Notes under the pieces: model-generated
Told to the model about the DNA's origin: nothing
Databases searched by the model: none
What the model saw: only the letters and a program-made list of their open reading frames with translations
Source: a virus
DNA: 30,548 bases
Direction: 5' to 3' (one strand)
Virus record (IMG/VR): IMGVR_UViG_3300042898_003871
Span: 1-30,548 of that record
Position numbers and translations under genes: made by a program
Part shown: piece after piece, positions 15,289-24,283 of the stretch
Layout: each line of letters begins with the position of its first letter
How positions within the stretch are numbered: the stretch's first letter is position 1

Positions 15289-16665
15289 ATGGCACTAAGT
15301 AAATTTAAAAATATTGATGATGTATTAAAGAAGGGAACTTCATTAACTACAGAACTTAGTTCAACTGAATTTAAGTTAATAGATAAAGGATTTATACCAA
15401 CACCATTTGATATAGGTAATAATGATGTATTAGAGTTTTTATTATACGATTCTAGTAATAATGTGTTAGAACAAAAAGATTATGGAAATGTTAGATACAT
15501 ACCATCTTCCGAAATTCAGGATTACATAATAAGAAGTGAAAATATTATAGATAAGGTATATGATGGAGGCGGATTTTTAATAGATGTAAAAAGGTTAGTT
15601 AAGGAAGCTGGGTACAATACCGGAATATTTAGAGTTCAATTTAACTTTGTAAATAACAGAGTGGGTAGTAATATAGAAATGGATAGAATGTGGATACATC
15701 AGATTTCTCCATCTAGAAGTGAATTGAGATTGTTACCATATAATAACTTCAATGAAACAAATCCGTATGAAGTTGATATAATGATTGATTTAAATCAGGC
15801 TTATAGTAGTTTTGTAAATGGTAAGTTTAGTGGAGATGAAGTTTATTCGGAGATAGATGAAATAATAAATAGATTAAACGTAGCAGATTTACAAACATCT
15901 TTTTCAAAATCTAAATCTAAGGATTATATAGATAGAATACAATATGAATTTGGTATCCAAAACTATGACCAATTTTTTACAAAGATTTTAGAATCTATGA
16001 AAGAATCAGTTAGACATACTTTGTTACATAAAAATGCAGTAATAGGAGGAAGTGAATTTGGACAACCGCTTGGTGATGAAATAGATTTTACTTATTACAA
16101 TAAAAATGATATTATCAATCTATTAGGAAAAAAATTTAGAGAATCATGTGAGTTTCATCTACCTACTAGAACTTTACTAGAGGAGACTGTAATAGATGCA
16201 ACTACCCAACAAAGTATAGATAATCTTACTAATTTAATTCAAAAATTAGAATCAGATAAAGTATCTGAAAATGTTAAGGTAGAGAGAGTATCCGTTTCAA
16301 TCCCAACATATGGAGAGGTTAAAGATGCAGTTGTTGCAATTAAAAAAGAAGAGAAGATAGTGCCTGGAGTGGAAGAACCTATTGTGATTGAGACACCTGT
16401 AATGGTTACGCCTGAAACAAATGTATCCGATGTTGTAAATGAAAGAGGTGGATTCTTAGGTAGATTAAAAGGTAAAAAAAGAACAGGATTTTTAGGTAGA
16501 GATTTAAATAAAAATAAAATATCTAAGTTTTTTGGAGCTAAAAAGGCAGAAGGACTATCGGGAGCATCATCTGCAGGAGGTGGAGTAGCAAGTGATTTAG
16601 GTACTGAAAGAGGTGGAGTTCCTTCATCAATAGCTGGAATACTTAGAAAAAATAGAATTAAATAA
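15289..16665 (+). CDS. Baseplate/tail structural protein with disordered C-terminus
   Basis: 458 residues. The first 300 residues look folded, with MWIHQISPSRSELRLLPYN (about residues 130-150), a segment type I associate with marine T4-like virion proteins, then a helical region. The tail from about 320 is low-complexity: IVIETPVMVTPE, two related basic repeats GGFLGRLKGKKR and GFLGRDLNKNK, and a G/S/A stretch. The basic tail could bind DNA or another virion protein. Five bases follow the previous stop and eight precede the next gene. Function inferred from context. Confidence 0.6.
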   Translation: MALSKFKNIDDVLKKGTSLTTELSSTEFKLIDKGFIPTPFDIGNNDVLEFLLYDSSNNVLEQKDYGNVRYIPSSEIQDYIIRSENIIDKVYDGGGFLIDVKRLVKEAGYNTGIFRVQFNFVNNRVGSNIEMDRMWIHQISPSRSELRLLPYNNFNETNPYEVDIMIDLNQAYSSFVNGKFSGDEVYSEIDEIINRLNVADLQTSFSKSKSKDYIDRIQYEFGIQNYDQFFTKILESMKESVRHTLLHKNAVIGGSEFGQPLGDEIDFTYYNKNDIINLLGKKFRESCEFHLPTRTLLEETVIDATTQQSIDNLTNLIQKLESDKVSENVKVERVSVSIPTYGEVKDAVVAIKKEEKIVPGVEEPIVIETPVMVTPETNVSDVVNERGGFLGRLKGKKRTGFLGRDLNKNKISKFFGAKKAEGLSGASSAGGGVASDLGTERGGVPSSIAGILRKNRIK

Positions 16666-16673
16666 TTTATAAA

Positions 16674-17327
16674 ATGGCAGAAAGAACTATAGAAGAATTA
16701 GCTGGTAATTTTACTTACACCGGTGCAAATTCGTTTGATACAAATTCTTTTGCTCAACCGGGTGGAGGTGGCGGTGGCGGTGGTAGAAATGAGTATGTTC
16801 CTCCATATTCTATTGACCCATATACTAGTCCATACATACAACCTAGAGTTGTAGTTTTTACTATAAACACATATGCAAGTTTAAGTAGAAAAGGTGTATT
16901 AGCAAAAGCGTTTTTAGATGGAGTAGAGGTTGAAGACCAAACATCTACTAAGGGTAAGATAACTTTTACTATAAACGAACAAAGATTATTAAATCCATCT
17001 ACGTTAACTATAGTTAGTGGAGATTTAAAAGCACAGAAGTATTTTTTAATACAATCTAGAAAAGATGTTGAAAATGAAGTATCTGTTATAGAATATGATA
17101 ATACTGAAGTATCACCTGTAGAGGCCTCACCTGCTATACCTGTTGTAATTGAAACACCTGCTATACCTGTAGCAATTGAAACACCTGTTTTTAGCGGTGG
17201 TGGTGGTGGTGCCGGTGGTTTTGCAGGAGGCGGAGCAGGTGGTGGAATGAGGGAAGTTAATCCAAACGATTTTAGAGGAGCAGGATTTGGATTAGCCGAT
17301 GTAACTCAAAGAGAAAACCTACAATAA
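16674..17327 (+). CDS. Glycine-rich structural protein
   Basis: 217 residues: an N-terminal stretch with eight consecutive glycines (about residues 27-34), a beta-rich domain of about 95 residues (PRVVVFTINTYASLSRKGVL and onward; possibly carboxypeptidase-regulatory/Ig-like), a proline repeat (SPAIPVVIETPAIPVAIETP, period about 9-11) and a second glycine-rich segment (GGGGAGGFAGGGAGGG). The IETPV motif recurs in the tail of the preceding protein, suggesting matched flexible linkers. Probably an adaptor or fibre-hinge protein; no family recognised. Confidence 0.6.
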   Translation: MAERTIEELAGNFTYTGANSFDTNSFAQPGGGGGGGGRNEYVPPYSIDPYTSPYIQPRVVVFTINTYASLSRKGVLAKAFLDGVEVEDQTSTKGKITFTINEQRLLNPSTLTIVSGDLKAQKYFLIQSRKDVENEVSVIEYDNTEVSPVEASPAIPVVIETPAIPVAIETPVFSGGGGGAGGFAGGGAGGGMREVNPNDFRGAGFGLADVTQRENLQ

Positions 17328-17330
17328 AAA

Positions 17331-17338
17331 TATTTATT
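17331..17338 (+). promoter_or_regulatory. Candidate phage late promoter, TATTTATT, 5 bases before the start codon
   Basis: Located between the glycine-rich gene and the 1631-residue gene (ATG 17344). With T4 spacing, +1 would be the A of the ATG itself, a leaderless message. Confidence 0.5.
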
Positions 17339-17343
17339 AACTA

Positions 17344-20300
17344 ATGGCAGAGATAAGGGAAATAAAAGTAGCTTTTAATGATTATAGAGCAGATTTAACA
17401 CTTGATGTTGGGTTTGTAGGTAATATCCCTATGGATGTCCCATTATTAGCTTTACCTGAAGTTGTAAATATAACGATAAATAATTCATTATCAGATGGAA
17501 CTGCTATAGCTTACTATAGAAACGCTGATAATAATGATGCTACTCAAGTATTGTATGCTAATACCGTATTAACCGTATTAAAAAATACAAAAGTATCAAT
17601 TGGTAGAGCAAATCCAACTTTATTTAACATAACTAATATAAAGGTTACTTCTCAGGATGGAACTTTACTAAAAGATACTAACGCTAATTTATTCGATTTA
17701 GAAAATATTCAGCAACCACAGACTATAGATATTACAAGTCAAAAGTTACTTACAACTGAAAATTTAGCTAGATTTATAACTGTATTAGATAGTGCTTATA
17801 AGTTTAATACTGAAATTGAAAATGAATTTACTATAAATGTTGCAACTAAAAATGCAACGTATGTAAAATATTATTTCCCAAATCAACCTGGTGCAGATTC
17901 CAAAGGAGCTAAGATTGCTCCTGTAACCGAAGGTAGTGCTAACATTATACTTTCAAATCCAAATGCGGTTGGGATATATGAATTAGTAATTATTGCAGGT
18001 AATGAAATATTAAAAGATGGTGATGAGCAAAGAACTAGAGTAAATGTAATAAGAGAAAGAACATATGGCCAGCCAGATGTAACTAATATTATATTTGATA
18101 GAAATATCACAGAAGCAGATTTACGACCATTAGATTTTGATTTTAACTTTGATATAGATACTGTAAACTCAGAAGGAGTAGATGTATTTTTAGGAGATAA
18201 TTTGATTTTCAACACTCCTATAGCAAACGGGGAAGCTAAAATTAAATTACCCGCTAAAAGTTTATATAATTCTTATAAAACTTTCTTTAATGAAAGTGAT
18301 AGTAATTATGAAATTACATTCAGTCTTCAGCCATATTTTAATGGTATAGGAGGAAAGATAGTTGGAAAGAAAGAAAGTTTTACCGTATTCGTTGAAAGAG
18401 CTAAATACTTAGTATCAAGTGGAGAAGTATTAGATGTATTTACTGGAGTTTTTTCTCAATTATTTTCAGGAAATGATACTAAGGCAAATTTCGAAGATAA
18501 GATTATTTTTGAAGACGACAAACACTTATATTATCAAGTAAAAACTGATAATGATTCTTCGTTTGTAATAACAAATACTGCTGTAGATGACGTTACGTTT
18601 TCTTTGGAGAACGGGAAAATAGTCCCATCTAGATTTGAGGTAGACCCTGAGAATGGTAGTACTAAGAAGGTAAGAGGTCAGAGTACATATAATTCATTGG
18701 TAGTTAAGTTATTAGAACCAATTGATGAAAATGTAGTTGAAAATCAGTTAGTATGGATAAGTAAACAAATCATACCTTCGATTGTAGAAACTATTATCAT
18801 AAACGATACCGATACAAATGAATGTATAGAGTTAAAGCCAAATTTTACAGTAGATGTAGTAGATGAAACTGGATTTGAATTTTTTAATCAAATAGTATCA
18901 AGTGGTTCAGTAACATCTACTGATATAGTAAATCAGTATTTATCAAAATCTCAATTTAGTTTAGAAGACCTTAACATAGATTACACAAGTGGTAGTAATG
19001 TTACATCTTCGTATTTTGTAGTATTTGATAATTTTGTTAATTTCTCAAGTGCTAAAACTAGAATAGAGAATTTTCAATATAAGATAGAAACAATAGAAAA
19101 CTGGGAAAACAAAATAACTAGTACTTTGTATTCTTCATCCGTTTTATCTACTTCTTCGATTTCATTATTAACAAGTGCTTCTTATAATGATAAGATAAAA
19201 TCTATTACAAATGGGTTTGATGGGTTTGAAAAGAAGATGTACTTTGAATATGGAATAAGTTCATCAAATGCACAATTTTTTGAAATACAAACTGATTATG
19301 CAGAAGTTTATGATAGAAACAATAAAAATTATTTAGTAAAACATTTACCACAATTCATTCAAGAAGATAATGGTAGTAATGAATTTTTAATTTTTATGGA
19401 AATGATTGGGCAACACTTTGATGTTATCTGGTCATACATAAATGGTATAAATAGAATAAGAAAAATATCAAATAAATCAACTGATGGTATATCCGATAAG
19501 TTGGTTTATACTTTATTGGAATCATTTGGATGGGACCCGAAGCAACCATTTAGTGGACAACAATTATGGAAACAGGCTTTTGGCTTGAATGAAGATGGTA
19601 GTACTAATTCAAATTCAAATGTATTAGGAAATGATGTTGGGTCTTCATTTACTCCTGAACAAGCAAGAAATCAAGTTTGGAGAAGAATATTAAATAACTT
19701 ACCATACCTATTAAAACATAAAGGAACTAAGAAAGCTATTAATGCAATTATGGCTTGCTATGGAGTACCATCTTCGTTGTTAACAATAGTTGAATTCGGT
19801 GGACCATCTGTAACAGGTTCTCAGAGTACTAAATATACATACGAAGATAGAACTGCGGCACTTAATATTGCTAGAGATGAATATCTTACTGTTGATTGGA
19901 AAGAGGGAACATCGTTTAATGACCCGGATGCAATTGAATTAAGATTTAAAACATCTGTGTTACCATTTTCATCCGCATCTGCAACTCTTTATCATACACA
20001 AAGTTTAGTAAACATTGGTGGAGGGGGTAGTGGTATATGGAATGTTAAATTAGTTCCATCCGGTTCTACGATATATGGTGATATAGTATTCCAAATGAGT
20101 GCGAGTAGTAATGTTTATATAGGTCCTGGTGTAATTACCACAGGTTCTGAATTAGTATCAATGAGTATTCAAAATGTTCCTATATTTGATAATACCTACA
20201 AACAATTCGCTATTCAAAGAGAAGTTATTAGTAGAGATGAATACATTGGTAATACTTTAACTAGAAGCTTGGATTATGAACAATATACAATGTTTTATAA

Positions 20301-22239
20301 ACAAGCTAATGGAGATAGAATTAATATTAGTGAATCGGATGAATTAAATTTATTAATCACATCTAATTCGGGTTCATTAGTTTCTAATGCAAAATATTAT
20401 ACTGGTATAGGTTGGTTAAGTGGTAGTACTGTTAATTTCGGTGGACAAAATGCAGGTGGTATTAGTGGTTCGATTGATGAAGTGAGAATTTGGGGAGGTG
20501 CATTAAGTGAATCTGTAATAACATCTCATACATTAAATCCTGATACTATATTTGGAAATGATGTGTATTCATCTACATCAGACCTTTTCTTCCGCTCGGA
20601 TTTCGAATATCCTAAAAATAGACAAATAAGTGGAAGTGGTGTCACTAGTGGTGATATGTTTATTAAAAACGTAGCACCTTTTGTAACATATTCATCTTCA
20701 TTAGATGCCAATGGTAAACAAAAAGTAGTTAGTGGATATAGTGGTTATGCAACTGCTAGTATTTTTACAACTGCAAGTAACTATCCATATCAGTATGATG
20801 TATATGAAAGATTTGTAACTGCTGAAGTACCATCTATAGGATTTGTTGGTAAGGATAAAGTAAGAACTGAAGATATAACATTAACCGGACAATTATCATA
20901 TAAACAAAGAGCAACTAAAAAGGCTTACGATAGAGCACCTATTGATTCAAACAGATTGGGATTATTCTTCTCACCTGTTAAGGAAATTAATTTGGATATA
21001 CTTCGTTCATTGGGCCCTATTAATATTGGAGATTATATTGGTGATTGGGATGAGGAATATGGAACTGATACTTATGTAGATTTAGACCAACTTAGAAATT
21101 ATTATTTTGAAAGAACTCAATTAAATTTTGATGAATATATTAAATTAATAAAATCTATAGATAAATCATTATTTGATATGCTTACTCAGGTAATACCTGT
21201 CAGAGCTAACGTATCAAAGGGTTTATTAATTGAGCCATCATTATTAGAGAGAAGTAAAATTAAGATTACCAAACCGGTAGCTGAAAATATATTACATACC
21301 GCTTCTATTAATACAATGGATAACATTTTAATAGAAATGAGTGTTCCAGTATATACTGGTTCTCTTAATATGAACGATGGTATAACATTTGAAGCGACTA
21401 TTCCATACTATTCAGGAAGTTATGATATAATTGAAAATTTAAATATAACAACAGAGTATCCTACTTATGGAGGAAATTATAGTGTTATTGGAAATATTAC
21501 ATCTAGTGCATCTATATTATCAAATATTCCAAATGCAGGAGGAATAGTAATAGAAATAGATTGTGGGTTGAAAAATCCTACTATTTTGGGTGAAGTTGAT
21601 TTAGAAGATGCATACCAATCAGTTGGTAATGATGTAGACTCTCCGTTCAACAGAGGATTTGGTATCATTGGAACAAATGGTACAGTAGACAGAACATATT
21701 ACGATGATAATGGTAACTTAATTTTAACTCAAAGATATAATTCATATATTATAACTGTAAAATATACTAGAAGTATCCCTAAGAGAGTTCCTGCAAATGG
21801 ATTATCGGGTTCGTTATTTAATACAACTAAATTGAGTGCTACGGATAAAGTAGTATTAGAGAAAATAGAAAGATATGAAAAGAAGTTAATTTTAATTAAT
21901 CCGATAGATTATTCTCCGACAGTTATCCCACCTGCTTTTAGAGGGCCATTGCAACACTCATTTTATATAGATATATTGGCTAATTTAGGAACATATCCAT
22001 ATAAAAATGGTGTAATAACTGCAATTGAACCATTTGTAGGATTAACATCCGGTCATTATAGTAACACAAAGGATACCGCTAGAGGTTTAGAAAATAGTTT
22101 TTATGGAGGTGCTAAGCAAACATCTCTTACAACTTTAGATGGGACACCTGCGGTAGAAACATTCACAACTAACCCTAACAGATTAAGAGTTGGAGCAGCT
22201 GGAAGAGGTAGCGGAGAACCAATATTAGAAGTAGATTAA
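17344..22239 (+). CDS. Giant baseplate/tail-fibre protein with gpI-like and LamG-like modules
   Basis: 1631 residues. Residues 1-600 are beta-rich, Ig-like in pattern. About 667-820 (YLVKHLPQFIQEDNGSNEF through NLPYLLKHKGTKKAINAIM) resembles the P2 gpI-like tail module that links fibres to the baseplate. About 856-1076 looks like a concanavalin-type LamG domain (AIELRFKTSVLPFSSAS, later GSIDEVRIWGGALSE). Residues 1328-1385 contain three 19-residue repeats with prolines at 1335, 1354 and 1373. The C-terminus is polar. The likely role is the baseplate component that carries receptor-binding fibres, with LamG binding a surface glycan; this is inferred. It is the largest gene in the window and has its own candidate late promoter. 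Assignment to gp7 of T4 is possible but unsupported by motif. Confidence 0.6.
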   Translation: MAEIREIKVAFNDYRADLTLDVGFVGNIPMDVPLLALPEVVNITINNSLSDGTAIAYYRNADNNDATQVLYANTVLTVLKNTKVSIGRANPTLFNITNIKVTSQDGTLLKDTNANLFDLENIQQPQTIDITSQKLLTTENLARFITVLDSAYKFNTEIENEFTINVATKNATYVKYYFPNQPGADSKGAKIAPVTEGSANIILSNPNAVGIYELVIIAGNEILKDGDEQRTRVNVIRERTYGQPDVTNIIFDRNITEADLRPLDFDFNFDIDTVNSEGVDVFLGDNLIFNTPIANGEAKIKLPAKSLYNSYKTFFNESDSNYEITFSLQPYFNGIGGKIVGKKESFTVFVERAKYLVSSGEVLDVFTGVFSQLFSGNDTKANFEDKIIFEDDKHLYYQVKTDNDSSFVITNTAVDDVTFSLENGKIVPSRFEVDPENGSTKKVRGQSTYNSLVVKLLEPIDENVVENQLVWISKQIIPSIVETIIINDTDTNECIELKPNFTVDVVDETGFEFFNQIVSSGSVTSTDIVNQYLSKSQFSLEDLNIDYTSGSNVTSSYFVVFDNFVNFSSAKTRIENFQYKIETIENWENKITSTLYSSSVLSTSSISLLTSASYNDKIKSITNGFDGFEKKMYFEYGISSSNAQFFEIQTDYAEVYDRNNKNYLVKHLPQFIQEDNGSNEFLIFMEMIGQHFDVIWSYINGINRIRKISNKSTDGISDKLVYTLLESFGWDPKQPFSGQQLWKQAFGLNEDGSTNSNSNVLGNDVGSSFTPEQARNQVWRRILNNLPYLLKHKGTKKAINAIMACYGVPSSLLTIVEFGGPSVTGSQSTKYTYEDRTAALNIARDEYLTVDWKEGTSFNDPDAIELRFKTSVLPFSSASATLYHTQSLVNIGGGGSGIWNVKLVPSGSTIYGDIVFQMSASSNVYIGPGVITTGSELVSMSIQNVPIFDNTYKQFAIQREVISRDEYIGNTLTRSLDYEQYTMFYKQANGDRINISESDELNLLITSNSGSLVSNAKYYTGIGWLSGSTVNFGGQNAGGISGSIDEVRIWGGALSESVITSHTLNPDTIFGNDVYSSTSDLFFRSDFEYPKNRQISGSGVTSGDMFIKNVAPFVTYSSSLDANGKQKVVSGYSGYATASIFTTASNYPYQYDVYERFVTAEVPSIGFVGKDKVRTEDITLTGQLSYKQRATKKAYDRAPIDSNRLGLFFSPVKEINLDILRSLGPINIGDYIGDWDEEYGTDTYVDLDQLRNYYFERTQLNFDEYIKLIKSIDKSLFDMLTQVIPVRANVSKGLLIEPSLLERSKIKITKPVAENILHTASINTMDNILIEMSVPVYTGSLNMNDGITFEATIPYYSGSYDIIENLNITTEYPTYGGNYSVIGNITSSASILSNIPNAGGIVIEIDCGLKNPTILGEVDLEDAYQSVGNDVDSPFNRGFGIIGTNGTVDRTYYDDNGNLILTQRYNSYIITVKYTRSIPKRVPANGLSGSLFNTTKLSATDKVVLEKIERYEKKLILINPIDYSPTVIPPAFRGPLQHSFYIDILANLGTYPYKNGVITAIEPFVGLTSGHYSNTKDTARGLENSFYGGAKQTSLTTLDGTPAVETFTTNPNRLRVGAAGRGSGEPILEVD
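21325..21498 (+). repeat. Three 19-codon repeats inside the giant tail gene
   Basis: Protein residues 1328-1385: segments reading MSVPVYTGSLNM, ATIPYYSGSYDI and TEYPTYGGNYSV, each with P-x-Y-x-G-[SN] and a hydrophobic tail ending in [GN]-[IL]. The exact 19-residue period (P1335, P1354, P1373) suggests stacked beta hairpins. Confidence 0.7.
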
Positions 22240-22268
22240 AAGATTTTGTATAAAACGAATAAGTTATA

Positions 22269-22276
22269 TATTTATA
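22269..22276 (+). promoter_or_regulatory. Candidate phage late promoter, TATTTATA
   Basis: Motif 28 bases before ATG 22305 with an A-rich leader. Here a TTTG also ends 20 bases upstream (22245-22248), as in the host-type promoters, so this site could be read by both polymerase forms; no other TATTTAT site shows that. Confidence 0.5.
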
Positions 22277-22304
22277 ATAGAAATAACAAAAAGAAAACCA
22301 ACAT

Positions 22305-22919
22305 ATGGCATACTTAGATAACTCGGAAATCATTGTAGATGCTATTCTAACTAAAAAAGGTAGAGAGAAATTAGCAGCAGGTCAAAGCTTAGGTATTACT
22401 CAATTCGCATTGGGTGATGATGAGATTGATTACCAATTGTTTGATGCAGCACACCCAAAGGGTTCTGCGTATTACGATGCAGCAATTAAAGCTACTCCTA
22501 TATTAGAAGCTTCTCCAGATGAAACACAAGTTTTGAGATACAAACTTGTAACTCTTCCAAAAAACACAACAAAAATACCTCAAGTATCAATCGGTGTAAC
22601 ATCGATTACTACAAACCAAACGAGAGGTAAAGTTACTATTTCACCTACAACTTCACCAGCTGGTAACACTACAAGTGGTTACACTGCGGTATTAGCTGAT
22701 AAGACAGCGGGTACATTGGTAGGTTTAGGTATCGCGACATCAGGACAAATTTCTGTTAGTGATAATGTAACTGCTACTGCGGATGTTAAGAAAGGTTTAT
22801 CTTTCGAATTCATCCCTAATCCAAATTTAACTTCAGCAGTTATAACAACATTGACAGTTTATGGAAACGAAACAGGTGGTTCGATTTCTATTCCGGTGAC
22901 AGTAAACTATGTAGCATAA
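22305..22919 (+). CDS. Tail structural protein with Ig-like C-terminus
   Basis: 204 residues. The N-terminal motif LDNSEIIVDAILTKKGREKL followed by ITQFALGDDEIDYQLFD is of a type I associate with tail/baseplate proteins of marine T4-like phages. From about residue 90 it is threonine/serine-rich beta sequence ending in ITTLTVYGNETGGSISIPVTVNYV, an Ig-like pattern. The codon use is slightly richer in G/C-ending codons than its neighbours, as in a highly expressed gene, though I have not counted this. It has its own candidate late promoter and a long leader, suggesting high expression. Exact role unknown. Confidence 0.6.
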   Translation: MAYLDNSEIIVDAILTKKGREKLAAGQSLGITQFALGDDEIDYQLFDAAHPKGSAYYDAAIKATPILEASPDETQVLRYKLVTLPKNTTKIPQVSIGVTSITTNQTRGKVTISPTTSPAGNTTSGYTAVLADKTAGTLVGLGIATSGQISVSDNVTATADVKKGLSFEFIPNPNLTSAVITTLTVYGNETGGSISIPVTVNYVA

Positions 22920-22936
22920 AAATATAATATAATAAG

Positions 22937-24184
22937 ATGGCACAAATTACAGGAGCACAAGGAGCAGATTTAACCCAGAAACTTTCCCAATATTTAGTGG
23001 ATAATGCTGGATTAATAGATTCTACTACAGTAGCTAATTTATTGAACCAATATCTTCCTGCTAATGAAAAAGTAGGTTTGACAAGTGGTGGAGTTATTTC
23101 AAACGGAATATATAAAAAGTTTGGAGACTTTGATGTTATTTCAAATAAAATAGAAGTAGTAACTGAAGGATTATGGAGTAATGGTAGTGGTAGTTTAAAC
23201 GGAGTAATTGCAACGGGTTCGACTGTAACTATAGCAGGGCATAGTGGTTCGGATGCATCAAAGTATTACTTAAATGTATTCTTAACCGGTTCTAATACGG
23301 GTTCATCTGCACCAATAGAATTCGCTTTAGCTTATGGGCACAAATATGGTAGCGGTTCAGTTCAATTGACAACTTCCGATTCAGCATTATTACCTACTAA
23401 GGCAATATACTCTCAATATAGAATTTTATTAAATAATAACTTTGAGGGGGATGCAGATGATTTCTTCACTTTTTATTCATCATCGGTAGAAGATGGATAT
23501 CAAGCTGACCAAATTTATGTTATTAACTTAGCTAGAGCTAGATATAGACAACAAGCAGATGCTGGTAATATTAAACTTACGTTAAGCGGTTCAAATACTT
23601 CTTCATTTACATTGATTGATGATAGTGGTAAAAAATTCTCTGATAAAGCAGGTAAAGCTGGAACAGTATTTAATATGGTATGGGGTGATAATAATTTAGG
23701 AACTGAATTAAACGCGACGATAAATAGTTATACAGCTTCTAACCAACAAGGATTTGGTAAATTTTATCCACATTTGGGTATAGTTGTATTGAACCCTTCT
23801 GCAATTGCAGATAGAGTTGGCACTGAGTTAATACCATCTACCGCTACAACCCCTGCAGCTGAAACATATAATCACAGAAGATTATTTAACGCAATTAAAG
23901 GTGGTGGTGATTTTGAAATGAGAAGAACTGAAAATGTATCAACTCAACACTTCTTTGTAAGAGCAACTAATAGAGAGTTTAACTTCTCTAATAATCCTAC
24001 ATTCACAAGTGGTTCAGATGGTACTTTAAGAGAACCTTCATTTGAAACAGACCCTAAAACATATATTACATCGGTTGGTTTGTTCAACGATGCTAACGAA
24101 TTATTGGCGGTGGCTAAAACTTCCCAACCAATAGCAAAATCCTTCGATAAGGAGGTGTTGATTAAGGTAAAACTTGACTTTTAA
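22937..24184 (+). CDS. Virion structural protein with shared C-terminal module, copy 1
   Basis: 415 residues. The N-terminus has a helical, Q/L-rich segment (LTQKLSQYLVDNAGLIDS), the middle is glycine/serine/threonine-rich beta sequence with 'SGS' clusters typical of fibre proteins, and the last 85 residues include FSNNPTFTSG, then YITSVGLFNDANELLAVAKT and a final VLIKVKLDF. This terminal module recurs in the gene at 24284 (YITTVGLYDDEMNLVAVAKL...IVVRFD), so the two share a module. The module occurs in structural proteins of marine T4-like phages as I know them. Likely a fibre or baseplate component. Its stop overlaps the first unit of a 13-bp tandem repeat. Confidence 0.65.
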   Translation: MAQITGAQGADLTQKLSQYLVDNAGLIDSTTVANLLNQYLPANEKVGLTSGGVISNGIYKKFGDFDVISNKIEVVTEGLWSNGSGSLNGVIATGSTVTIAGHSGSDASKYYLNVFLTGSNTGSSAPIEFALAYGHKYGSGSVQLTTSDSALLPTKAIYSQYRILLNNNFEGDADDFFTFYSSSVEDGYQADQIYVINLARARYRQQADAGNIKLTLSGSNTSSFTLIDDSGKKFSDKAGKAGTVFNMVWGDNNLGTELNATINSYTASNQQGFGKFYPHLGIVVLNPSAIADRVGTELIPSTATTPAAETYNHRRLFNAIKGGGDFEMRRTENVSTQHFFVRATNREFNFSNNPTFTSGSDGTLREPSFETDPKTYITSVGLFNDANELLAVAKTSQPIAKSFDKEVLIKVKLDF

Positions 24185-24235
24185 ACTTTATTTTTAAACT
24201 GTGTTTTTAAACTTTATTTTTAAACCTTAATTTTA
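24179..24235 (+). repeat. 13-bp tandem repeat, four and a half units
   Basis: Units TTTTAAACTTTAT (24179-24191), TTTTAAACTGTGT (24192-24204), TTTTAAACTTTAT (24205-24217), TTTTAAACCTTAA (24218-24230) and a partial unit (TTTTA). The first unit contains the stop codon of the upstream gene. Since 13 is not a multiple of 3, the TAA in each unit gives stops in all frames. Confidence 0.9.
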
Positions 24236-24239
24236 ATAG

Positions 24240-24262
24240 AACCCGCTTCGGCGGGTTTTTTT
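24240..24262 (+). terminator. Strong Rho-independent terminator
   Basis: AACCCGC / GCGGGTT stem (24240-24246 with 24251-24257), TTCG tetraloop at 24247-24250, then a T run (24256-24262). The GC-rich stem stands out in this AT-rich region. It closes the structural unit ending at 24184. Confidence 0.95.
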
Positions 24263-24270
24263 AATTGTGA

Positions 24271-24278
24271 TATTTATT
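24271..24278 (+). promoter_or_regulatory. Candidate phage late promoter, TATTTATT, 5 bases before the start codon
   Basis: Directly after the strong terminator and just before ATG 24284; the gene needs its own promoter here, which is the best positional support for the motif. T4 spacing places +1 on the A of the ATG. Confidence 0.6.
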
Positions 24279-24283
24279 GGTGT

